NCBI RefSeq assembly: GCF_030272615.1
Contig: NC_081414.1
Span: 335,525,427 to 335,589,426, forward strand
Source: Cryptomeria japonica
Taxonomy: Eukaryota > Streptophyta > Pinopsida > Cupressales > Cupressaceae
Direction: 5' to 3'
DNA length: 64,000 nucleotides
Made by a program: the position numbers and the translations under genes. This document shows positions 1 through 12,255 of the stretch, one piece after another; within the stretch, counting starts at the first letter, position 1, and the number at the start of each line of letters is the position of its first letter. The notes beneath the pieces were generated by a model, which did no database searches, was not told the origin of the DNA, and worked only from the letters and a program-made list of their open reading frames with translations.

Positions 1-100
1 ACGACAACGATGGTCCAATTAGTCTTCACCTCCAAGATTCAAAAAGAAAGAAAGAAAATTATTGTAATCTTATTATATATTAACAATTGGATTTTATGTG

Positions 101-296
101 TTAATGAATGTTAATGAATGATATGTGTTAATGAATGTTGATGAATGTTACTTGTTAATGAATGTTAATGAATGATGTGTTAATGAATGTTGATGAATGT
201 TACATGTTAATGAATGTTATGTGTTAATGGATGTTACATGATAATGAATGAATGTTATGTTTCTTTAATGGATGAAAGAATGTTAGATGTTAATGA
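101..296. repeat. short tandem repeat, TTAATGAATG-like
   Basis: The words TTAATGAATG and TTGATGAATG recur many times, separated by TGTTAC or TGATATG spacers. This makes a degenerate minisatellite of about 10-25 bp units. No coding sequence is associated with it. Confidence 0.8.
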
Positions 297-300
297 GGGA

Positions 301-2749
301 TTTAGAGTGATATTAGGGGGGGAGGGGCCAAACTAGCTTCCACCTTCATGTGGTTGGCCTTGTTAAGTAGAGAATATTAAACTATTTTTGAAACAAAGAA
401 AAGCTCAATAAGGTAACACACTTTTCAAAATTTCATTATGCTCCACTGTTAATCTTATTGATGCTAAGCATCTTGTTTGCAAGTTACATATTCAGTGTTG
501 TAGGTTGTGAACATGCTTCTACGAGACAGTTCCCCATTACAAGTAAATGCACGCCTCATTGGTTTTGTGAGTTTATTTTGTTCTAGAATAGACATACTTT
601 CTCTATTCATTCCTTAACATTTGTTCATTTTATTTTAGAATAGACACACTGCCTCATTTTGTTCATTCATTGTTCATTTTGAGTTTATTTTGGGTCGAAT
701 TTGAAGAAAGAGCATGCATAAAAGGAGGTGGAACTACTGGAAACTGTCTGTTAAACTAAGTTACTGATTCTTCACTAAAACCCTTGGATCTTGATTCTGA
801 TTCTACCTAGGTCTTGGTCCAAGCCTAATTCCCCTTGGATTCCTCCAAGGTCCTTCTTAGGTGGCTAGGTACTCAGTGATTATTCATCATTTGATGTGCC
901 TAATTTTAGGGAAAATTAATAAAGTAGGGTTGGCTGCAAATTGTACAATTTAAATTGATATCTCATATACACTGCAACCTTTTGTAAGGGGTGTGATCTG
1001 ACCCAAACTACTATTCAAATTGCAATTGTCATAAATACACAACCTGATATCATTGGTGCAATCTGATCTTTATTTTTATTTTTGTTGATTTCTTCATACT
1101 GTCATAAGGATGTGAAACTGCTATTAGTGATTTCTTATTGGTCAACTGGTTATCATATTGGTTAGTAATCAGCTTCGAGATCTTCCAATAGTTATAGTGG
1201 CATTATTTATCACTAGATTTTTCCGTCCTACTATCTTGATGACTAAGTTTGGTATTGTTAATATTTTTTTGAGGGTTTCAAGACCTAATTGAGCATCATT
1301 AATCAAATCAGTTTCTACATCTATGCAATTCACTGTATGAGTACCGTTTACTTTGATTTCATTTCAGTCTATCATAAACTAAATAAATTCAAGATTACAT
1401 TTTCTCTCAGCTACTTTTATATCATTGGAGTAGATTTTATGTCATATATATGTGTGTGTGTACAGACGTACCCGTACCCAAGGATTTTTTTTGTCGATTC
1501 TGTGAATTCGTACCCGATTTTGTATCCGTATGCATACTTGAATCAGTAACTTAGCTGTTAAATTATCTAAAAGCCATCTTGTCTCATGTATGACCTATGA
1601 GGGGATTCTAACTGATGTAGAACTGATGAAATTGTCCTCAAAACTCCACCTTTTCAGGCCTCAAACTGATGATGAACTTAGAAATCCACATTTTCTCTAT
1701 AAACTAATGCCTGAACTGATGAATGATACTAAGAACTTGCATTCTAACTTGAAGTTCACTTAACTAAAACTCCCACCCTTTATTCATTTCCATGTCCATG
1801 TTTATGGTAGTCCAATCTACTAAAAAATACTATCATGACTGCAGCACTTTCATTTCTCATAGAAAGTGATCATATCTCCATGTTGCATTGTCTAATCACA
1901 AACTTACTATCATGTACCTTTGTATTTAGAACCTGATTTCTATCACAATCCTTATTCTTCACTCCTCATTACTAGTTTGCAACACTATATAACCATTGTA
2001 TTGAGCCTCTGTGCATGTCTTGTGACTATTACATCTTTGAATGCCTTTGAGTTCTTTTTTTTCTTTGATAGACTTGATCTTCTTATCTCTCAATGACTAT
2101 ACTTTGTCTTTGATTTTCTTTGCGACAAGGCTTTTATGGACTCTAATTGGCATTGATGGAATCTCCTTGTATTGCCCTTAAGTTTGGAGCCTTGAAATGG
2201 AGTGTACGCCTTATGATGGCACTGCCTACTTTGTGTTCTACACTGTTCTCATGTCTCCAACTCAAATGATTATCTTTTATGACTAGATATATCTTTGTAA
2301 GTGCTTTCTTTGTTAATCATTATCTCCTTGAGCTATGTATGCCTAAGACTAAAATATTGTTCTTGATAGTCTTGTTGCTCACTATTTTGTAGAGTTTTCC
2401 TTAGGCACGTGCACTATCACATGTTTCCCTTTAAACAAGGTCTAGGACTATACCCAACCCTACACTATTATCCATGACTACATACTGAGTTCTAGGCCTC
2501 TATCTTTATAATATCCTCCTTTGATAGTATTTTTAAACAACAATATGACTATCTGTATGACTATTTATGAATGCTTTATGTACTGGCTGCAAGACATTTT
2601 TGGCATTTACTATTATGATTCCTTATGATAAGTCTTATCATGCATTCTTGTAGCTATTTCATCTTTATCTTCTTGATAATAAAGTACCTACTATGCTTAA
2701 TCCTTTGTAAGCTCACTGATATTAATGTTGCTGATATTAATCCTTTGTA
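301..2749. other. unassigned AT-rich DNA, no gene seen
   Basis: I see no credible coding region, LTR ends or RNA gene here. The longest open stretch (about 1289-1549 plus) begins at a non-ATG codon and has low-complexity, hydrophobic content, so I do not call it. A short region near 1450-1530 repeats GTACCCGTA-like words. The sequence may be decayed transposon DNA, but nothing in it is diagnostic. Confidence 0.5.
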
Positions 2750-2867
2750 ATCGACAAAAGTCAACCCAATGGTAACACCGACAAGTAGAAGCATGTGATT
2801 GGGAAAGCATACACCATTTAAGTCCATCTACAGAACACACACTAGCGGAAATGGGGAAATCTTATCT

Positions 2868-3240
2868 TATTGGAGTTGAGAAAATACAACACCATAGGAG
2901 CCCAAATGATCTCTGCAAGCTGAAAAACCTACTACAAGGAGAAGCAAGGAAGCAAATCACAGAAGAAAGAAATACACAGAAAATATGCTCAAAAAGAGAG
3001 AGCTCAATATTCAAAAAATGTAATGTAATAATCCTTCTTCTTACAAAGAAAAGAATGAACTTAACCTTTAATAGGTCAAGAAACCCTAAAAGGGAAAACC
3101 TAGGTTTGCACATAATAATTAATAAAAGAATTAATTATTATGCACCTAAAGTTAGCTTAAGTGTAAAAGAGATAAAGGGAACTTAAATAATTAAACAAAT
3201 ATTGTTTAATTAATCAAGTAAATACCCGAATACTCTAACA
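2868..3240 (-). repeat. 3' LTR of the compact element
   Basis: In minus orientation it starts TGTTAGAGTATT and ends CTCCAATA. I count about a dozen differences from the partner LTR over 373 bp, mostly transitions, so the insertion is moderately young compared with its neighbours. A palindromic AATTAATTATTATG-type AT stretch sits in mid-LTR in both copies. Confidence 0.92.
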
Positions 3241-4340
3241 CCCCCCCTTAAGCTAGACTTAGGGAGAAGATAAAACCTAGAACAACTACTGAAAGCAAGA
3301 AAGATGGGTCCCGACAACAAGGCCTGATCAGGTACCCAAATACAATGAAATCTCTATGAACTGGAGAAATAGAGAAAACCATTTGGGAACAAAACTCTAC
3401 TCCAAAAAGAGATGGAAAAGAACACCACTGAAGCATGAAGAACCTACAAACTCTGTCGAAGAATAATTGCTGAGCTAAAGAACCTCCACTGAAATAGAAC
3501 ATGACTAGGTAGAGAAGACTATAATCTGTATGAGTGCCCTCAAATGACACTACTCAAATCAGAAGGCAAACAAGGAAAACAATGCAAACTTTAGAAATCG
3601 AAGATACAGATGGCATGAAAACACCGAATCCTGAAGAGTTGATCAATCGAACTGCGGAAGCATTAGAACCAATAGGACAAACCTCCCCATAATGCTGAAG
3701 AGGGACAGGAACACTAAAAAGAATGGCCAAGAAGAACTACATGATGAAGAACTAGGAACATCAAAGGCATAGAGACAGTACATGGTGTCGTGGAAGGAAC
3801 ACTCACATGACAAATTGCATGAGGCGAATGTCGTGGAAGGAAAACTTACTTGACAAAAGTGGATGGCAAACAAGGCAAACATCAACCCCCTCATGACACT
3901 TTATCAATAGTGCATGTACAATAAGGCACAAGATGTGCAAGATCCCAAGTAAACAATGCATGATGGCACTTTATCTCAGTGCATTTGCATAAATACAATT
4001 CTACAATGATAAGAAGACTAGAAATAGAAAGGAGAACCAAAAAATAGAGACATCATACTCAGAGAAGAGATCCCAGGACTTGAAACAACCAAGATATCCA
4101 CCATAATGCTGAAAAGCAAAAAACTAAATAAAATATGCATGGAGAAGAATCTAGAAATAAAATTCATATGGATGGAAAGTACACAATACATGCTTTCCAA
4201 AAATATAAATTTTTGGAAAAATTGAGTTCAGATTCTCATTCTACGGCTCCCAAAGTGCAAAAAAGAGACCTCACTTTGACTAGAAAAAAACACAATCAAA
4301 CAACAAAATTGGAAAAAAAATACCATCATGATGAGGTCTA

Positions 4341-4352
4341 GTTCTGATACCA
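4341..4352 (-). promoter_or_regulatory. primer binding site TGGTATCAGAAC
   Basis: On the minus strand the 12 bases directly after the 5' LTR are TGGTATCAGAAC. They differ by one base from TGGTATCAGAGC, the site complementary to the 3' end of plant initiator-methionine tRNA used by many Copia-type elements. Confidence 0.85.
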
Positions 4353-4725
4353 TATTGGATTTGAGAAAATACAACACCACAAGAGCCCAAATGATCTCTG
4401 CAAGCTGAAAAACCTGTTACAAGGAGAAGCAAGGAAGCAAATCACAGAAGAAAGAAATACACAGAAAATATGCTAAAAAGGAGAGAGCTCAATATTCACA
4501 AAATGTAATGTAATAAACCTTCTTCTTACAAAGAAAAGAATGAATTTAACCTTTAATAGGTCAAGAAACCCTAAAAGGGAAAACCTAGGTTTGCACATAA
4601 TAATTAATAAAAGAATTAATTATTATGCACCTAAAGTTAGCTTAAGTGTAAAAGAGATAAAGGGAACTTAAATAATTAAACAAATATTGTTTAATTAATC
4701 AAGTAAATACACAAATACTCTAACA
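4353..4725 (-). repeat. 5' LTR of the compact element
   Basis: This is the partner of 2868-3240 with the same ends and length. It abuts the primer site at 4341-4352 with no spacer. It should hold promoter and start site, but I see no clear TATA box. Confidence 0.92.
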
Positions 4726-5477
4726 TATCTTGCCCTCATCAGCTATCGGTAAGACTTATCCCGATGGACACTAGCAAAAAGTAAAAGGCATCAACAAAGG
4801 TTACGATGATAAAGGGTCATCGGTGTATACAAAAGCAGTCGGGATTTTTTTTTTTTTTTAAATGTTGGTGAAGGTCGGAATTTCGATGAACACTAGAAGA
4901 TAACAGACGATGTTCCCATACCTGCGATGAAAAAAATGTAGCAGGATGCAGCCTCGTCTGTCATCGTATCAACAAAACACACACTAGTAGCAGTGGAGAA
5001 ATCATGTCTTTCTGATAGCCGATGAGCCTATCGGTAAGACTTATCCCGATGGAAACTCACAAAAGTAAAATGCATTGGCAAAAGTTACAACATTAAAGGG
5101 TCATCGAGAAAGTTTACGGCGATAAAGGAAGCAATGAGGTTGGAATTTTGACATCTCCTCGTCAACCAAACATGCCGTTGTTGACTATCAGTAAGACTTA
5201 TCCTGATGGACACTAGCAAAACTAAAATGCATCAGTAAAGGTTACAACAATAAATTAAGGCTCATTGACAAAGGTTATGATGATAAAGGATACAACGAGG
5301 TCGTAATTTTGACATCTCCTCATCAAAAAAGCATGCCACAGGTGCATAGAAATTTCCAACGTGGTGTCGTTAGAATTTAGACGTGAATCTCGTTGTCAGA
5401 AACACCTACAAAAAATAGTGATGAACAAATACATATGAATTCTAACATTTAGTTGTCTGAGTTCCGACGAACGGTCT

Positions 5478-8400
5478 TCAGAAAACTGCTCCAAATGTAC
5501 TAGTGTTCATTCTCACTTTCCTCTCTGTTTGCAAGGAATCCACCTTTAGGCTATCCCTTTCATTTCTAAGATTGATAATTTCCAATCTAGCTTGAGCTAG
5601 ATCATCTCTAAGTCCAATACTTTTGTCAGATATATGCTCAATCCTACCCAGGGGTGTGTATGTAGGCATTGTTCTTAATTGTTCTTCTAGAGTAATTACC
5701 TTTCCTCTCAAGATTGTGACTTCTTCTTCTATCTTTAGGGAAACCTTATGAGTAAACTTTGCCACGTTAAAATTAAGGGTTGTTGCCTTTGTGATGGAAG
5801 TGTTAACCACTCTCTTGACTAATAGACCTCCAAATAATTGATCAACCTCATAGCTCATGCTAGGTCTCTTTGTAACCCTATGAAGGCACCAAATAACTAG
5901 TTGATCAAGATGATCATCAAATAATGCTCTTGAAATTACCTTAGCCCTTTGTGTTGCATCCATTAAATCCAGATCTATGTCATGGATCCTTCTCAATTCA
6001 TCAAAAATGATGGCAGAGGAGATGTCCCATCCCTCCAAAAGGAGTATTCCACTTCTCTTTACAATCTCCCTTCCTATCTCTAGGATCATAGTAGAAAATT
6101 GTTGCCTTGCAGCCTTTAGGACCTCATATTTTAATCTTAACCTTTCTTCAATCCCAAACTCATCAAAATTGATGCCTCTGGTCCTTTCCATCTTATTTGT
6201 GAGATTTCTTATGACAAAATGTTTTAATTCCCTGGTATTTATGAAATCATCATTGCTCATGAATTGATCACAAGCATTCAATCTCACATCCTCACTGATA
6301 TCTCCTCCAAGCTTAAAGGCATCAAGGGCCCACTCTTTAGGAGGAGACTGAATAGTAACCCTTTTCCTTGTATCAAATCTATGAGGTGGTAGAGGCTCAT
6401 ATCCTTGGAATTCAAAACCTTTATAGGATTGGAATCGAATTTCCCTTCCAAGGGAAAGCATGTGCAATGGGGTGACAACCCTTGGGATTTCTACTACTTG
6501 AAAAAGAGGGTCGACCACTAGAAGATGATGCAACTATGGGCTTCTTCTTGGTTTCTTCTACAAGCAACCTTTCTGAAGGAGAGGGGTATGATGGCTCAGG
6601 GCCAAGAGCAGCTATAGGAGGAGGTTCTTGAGGACTTTATGGAGGGGAACTAGGGATAATTAGGGAGCCAATTTATTGGGGAGATTTTGGCCTTTCTTCC
6701 TCTACCACTTGTACTGGAGGGACAAAATTCATGTGAGGCTGCTCAAGAGGTAAAGGCATTTTGTCAACATCAAGATACGTAGAAAAAATAATCCTTATCC
6801 TATCCTCCAGAATCAGTTGCGTCTCCAATGCAAGAGAGTAAGAACTATCCTCTCTTCTTTTTCTATCTTCTTCATATTGGATCTTATGCCATCTCTCTTT
6901 TCTTTTCAACACTTCCTCATAATCCTCTGCATTTCTTATCATATTTTCATCATCTTGGTCATCCCATTGATGCTCTAGTGTCTTAGCTTTTCCAAGCTTC
7001 TTGACCAACCATTCAGAATCATAAAATCTATACTTAGCTCAAGGAAATCTATACTTATTAAGCATAGAATTCAGGATGTCATATGCTTTCCTTTTCAGAA
7101 AATGATACAACCCAATCACAATCTATGATGGGATCATGGACCCTTTCGTATGCGACCCCCCTACTAAATACTTATCCGCCTCTACCAATTGATGCATAAT
7201 TTCAAGGAAAGCCACCTTATCCTGAATGATTTTGGGCAAGAACCAAGGAGTAACCAGACTACCAAAAATTCTTATGATGGTATCGTCCTTGAAATAAAAC
7301 CATGACCCCCAATTATGAGTGATTCCTAGTTTAGGTTTAAGATCCTTATGCCTAAGAAACTCTTTAGCCTCTTGGGTTAGTCCCCACCTAACTTTCTTCT
7401 GCAAAATGCTAAGAAGCTTCCTTACAAAAATATTTTCAAAAATCAAATAACTAGACTAATCACTATGTAAATTCCAAATATAGGTCCACTCCTGAACCGA
7501 AAGAGGTTCCCCTCTAATCTTAGTTATAATCTTTAAATTAGGATGCCATAGTTTAAGACCTTTGTACAAGAATATATGCATCAAAAGAGAATAATACCTG
7601 AAAATATTTGATTTTCCAATCTTGAAATCACACAAGGCATTATGTAAACCCTCAGCCACCATAAAAGCATAAGGAAAGGGTATGTTGATATTTTTTTTTT
7701 TGGATATCCACACAAACCATTAACATCCAGGTTGGTATAAAGTCTCTAGCATTCACAACACATACTTGACAGAGGGAATGGTATGTATCCACAAAGTAAC
7801 TAGCAAATAGGTCTACACTATAAGGGGTTGTCTACTTTGATATTAACTGCCTCTCTTCCCCTTTGAATTTTAGATGTAAGAATTACACCAACTTATTTTT
7901 ATATATGTGTTCATTCTTCACGTACTCCAATTTCAGCTCTTCCAGATTGATAGCCCAATTAGCATTGGGGTTGAGAATGAACACCTTGTTGATCACATAT
8001 TTGTTGATCTTTGTTAGCCCACTACCTTCATGTTTGCCATTTGGAGGAATTGATTATGTGTTGCATTGATGTTTTGTCATTGATGTCAACACTAGTTGTT
8101 TTGGCTGCTTTACCGATATCCTTTTGGTCCCGGTAAGTTGCTTGGTTTCTGGCTGGATTAGATCATGATGATCTGGTATGCTCCGATATGTTTTGGCTTA
8201 TGGAATTGGCTTAGATTTTCTATTCATGCTACTCAGATTCATGTTTAGTCAGTTGGTTTTGATTTGGTGATCATATGCTATCATGTATGCTGGTAAGCTT
8301 GGTTTGTTGATCCAGTGAGGGTTCCACCGACAGAGCTTTGTTTAAGATCTTTGATGATATGTATACGTGGTGTTGGTGAGGCTTCTAGTGGAGATTCAAT

Positions 8401-9602
8401 ATGTTGACGGTGATCGTGTTTGAGACTTGGTTGATTGGGATCATTGCTTTAGCATGTGTGGACCTAAATTGGGTCCAATACTATCTAGGTTATGGACTGA
8501 CTTAATGTAACGTGTTGATTGGACTTCTCAATGTATTTTCAAGATTTCTTATGGGTTGAATATTATTTGTTTGGTCTCAAGCCGACATGTTTTGTAATTA
8601 TGTAATTTCTTTATTGTCTGGCGGTTGACCTTATTGTTTGTGGTTGAGGGTTTGTATATATATGATGTAAGATCTCATTGTAGATCATATATAAGGATTA
8701 TAGGAGAAAATAATGTAATAATCATTCATGCAAAGGATTTGGTTGATCATTGGTGATCATGTTGGGTTTATATAAGAGGATTTAGTCCTTCGGTACTGAG
8801 CTTAACCTAAACTATACTCAGACATAGGAGATGATATCATTGTAGTTCATTCTCTCTTCCAGATTGTAGTCTAGATTTGTATGTAGTCAGTGAGACTCCT
8901 TTTGTAATGAGCAGTGTGCTCTAGGTTGTTGGCCTTCCTGTAAGTGCAGGCCCCTCAATTTGTAATCACATACTTACTGTAGAAGTATTATCTGATTGTG
9001 GGTAGGCTTCCCACAATGGTTTTTCCCTTTACCAGGTTTTCCGCATACAAATCTTGGTGTCATGTGGATGATATTTATTCTCTAATTATTGCTTATGCTT
9101 AATTGGTATATCTGGTATTTTGATAATTGGTTTGTTCATTCTGGTATCGATCTTTTGGGTTTCGGTATTAAAGTTTTAATTTCTTAAGGTTCCGGTAATC
9201 TAGAGACAACTGATTCACCCCCCCTCTCAGTTGTCTTCCAGTTATTTGAACTGTCTAACACTTCACTAGCTACAATTTCCCTAGTGGCAGGATTATAGTT
9301 TGCTGCAATTGCAAAAATCAATTATGTGTTCACATACACATTCGACACAACAAGCCTCCCCAAATTACAAGTCCAGATATTGGAAACTAAAACTCTTTCT
9401 TTTTTCTTGTTGTAACCCTTCCTGCTAGACTGAAACCACATGGTGGGATCAATGAATCTCTGATAACTACAGTTCGGTCGATAATTAATTCATCTGGGCT
9501 TGATCCTAGCTTTGATCTTTTCTGAGTCTTAGTTGACTTGGGGAGCTAGATTATAATCTCCTTAGAGAACTTTCTCTTTCCTAGACTAGAGGACTCTGCC
9601 AT
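5478..9602 (-). pseudogene. family-1 large protein, copy A, broken by a solo LTR
   Basis: A large unrecognised protein can be followed on the minus strand from ATG at 9602 (MAESSSLGKRKF, a basic start) through a segment with RLVVSNVYVN and ANYNPATRE. The solo LTR at 8059-9260 then interrupts it. It resumes with INLEELKLEYVKNEH, FPYAFMVAEGLHNAL (7650s), an HNWGSW block (7123-7446) and a charged linker (6673-7008). It ends in a 351-codon open segment (5478-6533) whose C-terminal 100 residues look coiled-coil (EEEVTILRGKVITLEEQL). Several frameshifts and TAG/TAA stops make it a pseudogene. Copy B (12777-16041) follows the same order, so the exon-like blocks are real homology and not chance frames. 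No RT, integrase or zinc knuckle is seen. It may be the ORF of a non-autonomous retroelement; its function is unknown. Confidence 0.7.
8059..9260 (+). mobile_element. solo LTR, Copia-like, inside family-1 copy A
   Basis: The 1.2-kb block starts TGTTGCATTGATG, contains TTTTGTCATTGATGTC, a TATATATATG box at about 8655 and a TTCACCCCCCCTCTCAG tract near its end, and closes with GTCTAACA. The same architecture appears in the LTRs at 10817 and 54720. No primer site follows, and coding homology to copy B resumes on both sides, so the block is an insertion reduced to one LTR. I could not find a target duplication, so the ends may be off by a few bases or eroded. Confidence 0.75.
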
Positions 9603-10816
9603 TCTCAAGGTTAGGGTTTTACGAGTGAACTAGTTGTAATGAAAACAAAAGGCATAAGAATTTAGAATAGGCTAGATTCTATGTATTTAGACAACTACAA
9701 CCAATTAAAAATTTTGCATGAAAGAGAAGAAAGTAATAGAGAATGCAATCGACAATCATTTCTTAGAAACCCTAATTGTGAAAGCACAAGCATAAAAGAA
9801 AATTGGGAGCATGTACAAAGCACTGTAAGAATAAATTGGAACAATATTGGTGCTTGAAATAGACCAAGAATTTGGATGATAATGGGCAGAATGGCAAAAT
9901 TAATTGCAGGCACGTATACTGGTGTGATGGTGAGAGAGAGCCGTTATATTTCATATTTGAACATTGGGGTTCCAACAATAAATTCTCGGTCAGTCGGTGA
10001 CGAATCAGAGCTCGACACATCAATGGTTTTATTATATTTTATTTACCATCGACCTTAGTCATGAAAAATTCATCTTGTTGCATAGTCGTCAATGTTGCGT
10101 GGCTTACTTATCCACGTATCTATGTTTTCATTGGCTCAAGCTTTCACTGTTGTCCCCTGTGGGTCCTATATTCCACATCCACATCGACATTGCGGAATTA
10201 GTTTGTGGGTGCACCTTGGAACAATCGCGCAGTAACCATAATTGTTGATTTGATAAAAAGTAACAACATATTACCCATGTTGGATTCATCTAGGAAGTGA
10301 CTCATCTTAGTGGGACCCTTGTGCCACATCATTGATGGAGTTAGCTTCTACGTGCATCTTTACTTAATTGTGCAATTGTGCATTCATCTCGTGTCATTGA
10401 TTTTGATCAAAACAATCACTACTTATCTCCCTATATGAGATGGGGTGCTGGACATTTGTCCTTACTTTGTGGCTTGTGATCCATGCGGCAACCATTCATT
10501 AGTCCACTCAGAGCATGCCTCACCTAGGTAGGGCCCTTCTTTCTTCATCCGCATTCAACTTTTTCGAATAAGGCCCATGTGACATGTGGATTCCAATATG
10601 GACCACTTAGTGGCCTCCAACTTTGCATGTCAGATTCACGTCCACAACGACATTGTAGAATTAGCTTTCTTGTGCATGTTAAAGTAATCGTGCAATTGTG
10701 TGGCTCTCACAACCATTGATTGGGCAGAGGTGCGCAATTAATATGTGTTGGCATTTCAATAAGGATATTGAGAAGGTTGTTGATGATTATGGATATAACT
10801 AATTAAGGATGTTTAC
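9603..10816. other. leader of family-1 copy A, with imperfect repeats
   Basis: The 500 bp upstream of the ATG at 9602 read as an untranslated leader on the minus strand. Farther out, three imperfect repeats of about 90-120 bp (10150-10250, 10312-10400 and 10605-10725) share CACATC..CGACATTG..GAATTAG and TCGTGCAATTGTG words. No protein-coding potential or LTR end is evident. Confidence 0.45.
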
Positions 10817-12241
10817 TGTCTTAATATTATTATTTTGTCATTGATGTCAAGAAATTGATTTTCTAATTCAATATGATGTTGCCATATCTTAAGAAGTATG
10901 ATTTGGTGAGTATAAAGATGTCGGTAAAAGACACAGAAAGAATGTGATGAATAAGGGGAGGAATAAGTTATTCAATGGGCAACTATTACCAAGTTAGACA
11001 ATGATGAGATCATGATGTTTAGATTGTTTTGATATCCTACATATGTTGTTGATTGTAAGGTTAATACTATACTATGTTACCGAGCAAAGAACGTAGTCGG
11101 TAAACCCTAAAGAACCTAGTCAGTAAACCCTAAGGAACTTAGTTGGTAAACCCTAAGGTTATCACTATCAGTTAATGAAGGCGGAATGTTACCGAGTGAA
11201 GTTTAGTATTTACCGAGTTGCAACCGAGCTATAATAGAATGCATTAAATGATTATAAGCATTATTTAATGAAGGAAGCTGATGAGATGGAATTGATTAAA
11301 TGATTGGTATGTCGTGCATGAAGTTTGTTAAGAATATATGGCAATGGAAAATTGGTAGAAAGATCTACAACGCAGATTGAACTGCAATACCTTAGCACAA
11401 GTTCCAAGAAATGTATGCAAGTTCCAAGGTGAGGTAAAACATTTCCAGATCGAAGGATACATTGAACCTGGTCAAGTTTGAAGATTTGATGGCTATGATT
11501 GATCATGGGATATGTGATTAAGGAGATTAAGCAGTTAGCAATTGTTTATAAATAAGGAACTATTGATAAACAATGTATGCGAGCAAGTGTAAGCACAAGG
11601 ATGCTACATAGTGATTACCGAGCATAGAAGCTTGAAGACCTATTTGAATAATAGAGTATAGAGCCCAGTAGAGGGACAAGATAAGTCCTATGACTAGAAT
11701 GTATTGAGCAAATAAGAATCCGCTTTAGCATTTTAGATGTGAAGTTGCAGATAGATTTTTATTACTGTTATTTTGTGAAGTGACAGAAAATCTCTTAATT
11801 GAGTGGACTTAACAGTCTTATTTGTAAAACCCTCTAGCAAGGTGACATTTTGATTGAGTGTTTGAAATCCTTTAACAAGGTCACTTCTAACAAGGTGAAG
11901 ATCCTAACAGATCTGAGGGAAATGCCTTAACCAGGTCACATCTAGCAATGTGTTTGTAATCTTTAACAGGATTTTCTTTTAACCAAGCATACTCTAGAAG
12001 AGTATATTTCTTAGTGGGTCTGAAATCCCATAGTGGTTTTTCCCTATTTGGGTTTCCACGTTAAATCTGGTGTTATGAGTGTTATGATGTTTATATGCTT
12101 AGGAGTTTGCATGTTTAGCAATTTTGGTTATATTGCGTATATGTTACCAAGGTTGAATCTGTTGTTTTTATGGAAGATTAAGTTTGTATGATTCACTCCC
12201 CCCCCCCTCTCATCTCGTTAGTTTGGCATATGTACTTAACA
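10817..12241 (+). mobile_element. 5' LTR of a truncated Copia-like element
   Basis: This 1.4-kb block begins TGTCTTAATATTATT and holds TTTTGTCATTGATGTC near its start. A TATAAATA box lies at 11547-11554 and a TTCACTCCCCCCCCCC tract near the end, and the block closes with TACTTAACA. A decayed initiator-Met primer site (TAAGTATCAGAAC, 12243-12255) follows, so this is a 5' LTR on the plus strand. Only about 500 bp of leader remains before the minus-strand family-1 copy B begins; no gag or pol follows. Confidence 0.7.
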
Positions 12242-12242
12242 T

Positions 12243-12255
12243 TAAGTATCAGAAC
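12243..12255 (+). promoter_or_regulatory. decayed primer binding site
   Basis: TAAGTATCAGAAC directly follows the LTR at 10817-12241 and resembles TGGTATCAGAGC, with decay at the 5' side. It fixes the plus orientation of that LTR. Confidence 0.6.

Larger units (their letters stand above)
2868..4725 (-). mobile_element. compact non-autonomous LTR retrotransposon (1.86 kb)
   Basis: Two direct repeats of equal length (373 bp; 2868-3240 and 4353-4725) enclose 1,112 bp. The 5-bp target duplication TATCT is perfect (2863-2867 and 4726-4730). Reading the minus strand, the right LTR is 5' and is followed immediately by TGGTATCAGAAC (4341-4352), a Copia-type initiator-Met primer site. The left LTR is preceded by the purine tract AGCTTAAGGGGGGG (3241-3254). 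The interior has no gag, protease, integrase or reverse transcriptase, only short accidental frames. All cis signals for mobilisation are present, so enzymes must have come from another element. The size lies above classical TRIM elements. Confidence 0.92.
2750..5340. repeat. degenerate tandem array rich in CGATG/CATCG words, split by an LTR element
   Basis: A block containing TATCGGTAAGACTTATCC, then GATGGACACTAGCAAAA, then GGTTACGATGATAAAGG recurs at about 4744, 5029 and 5186 (spacings about 285 and 157). The words AACACACACTAG...GGGGAAATC at 2834 match those at 4976, so the array begins left of the 2868-4725 element, which landed inside a unit. The repeated CACTA words and the CACCTACAAAAAATAG string at 5406 raise the possibility of subterminal repeats of a CACTA-type DNA transposon. 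I see no transposase or paired terminal inverted repeats, so that is only a guess. Confidence 0.6.

Noticed and set aside
1289-1549. 86-codon open frame on the plus strand
   Set aside because: It starts at a non-ATG codon, is Tyr/Phe/Ile-rich low-complexity sequence, and has no homologous block elsewhere in the window.
5400-5425. CACCTACAAAAAATAGTG as a CACTA transposon terminus
   Set aside because: It has an extra base in the terminal motif, no matching inverted end and no 3-bp duplication was found.
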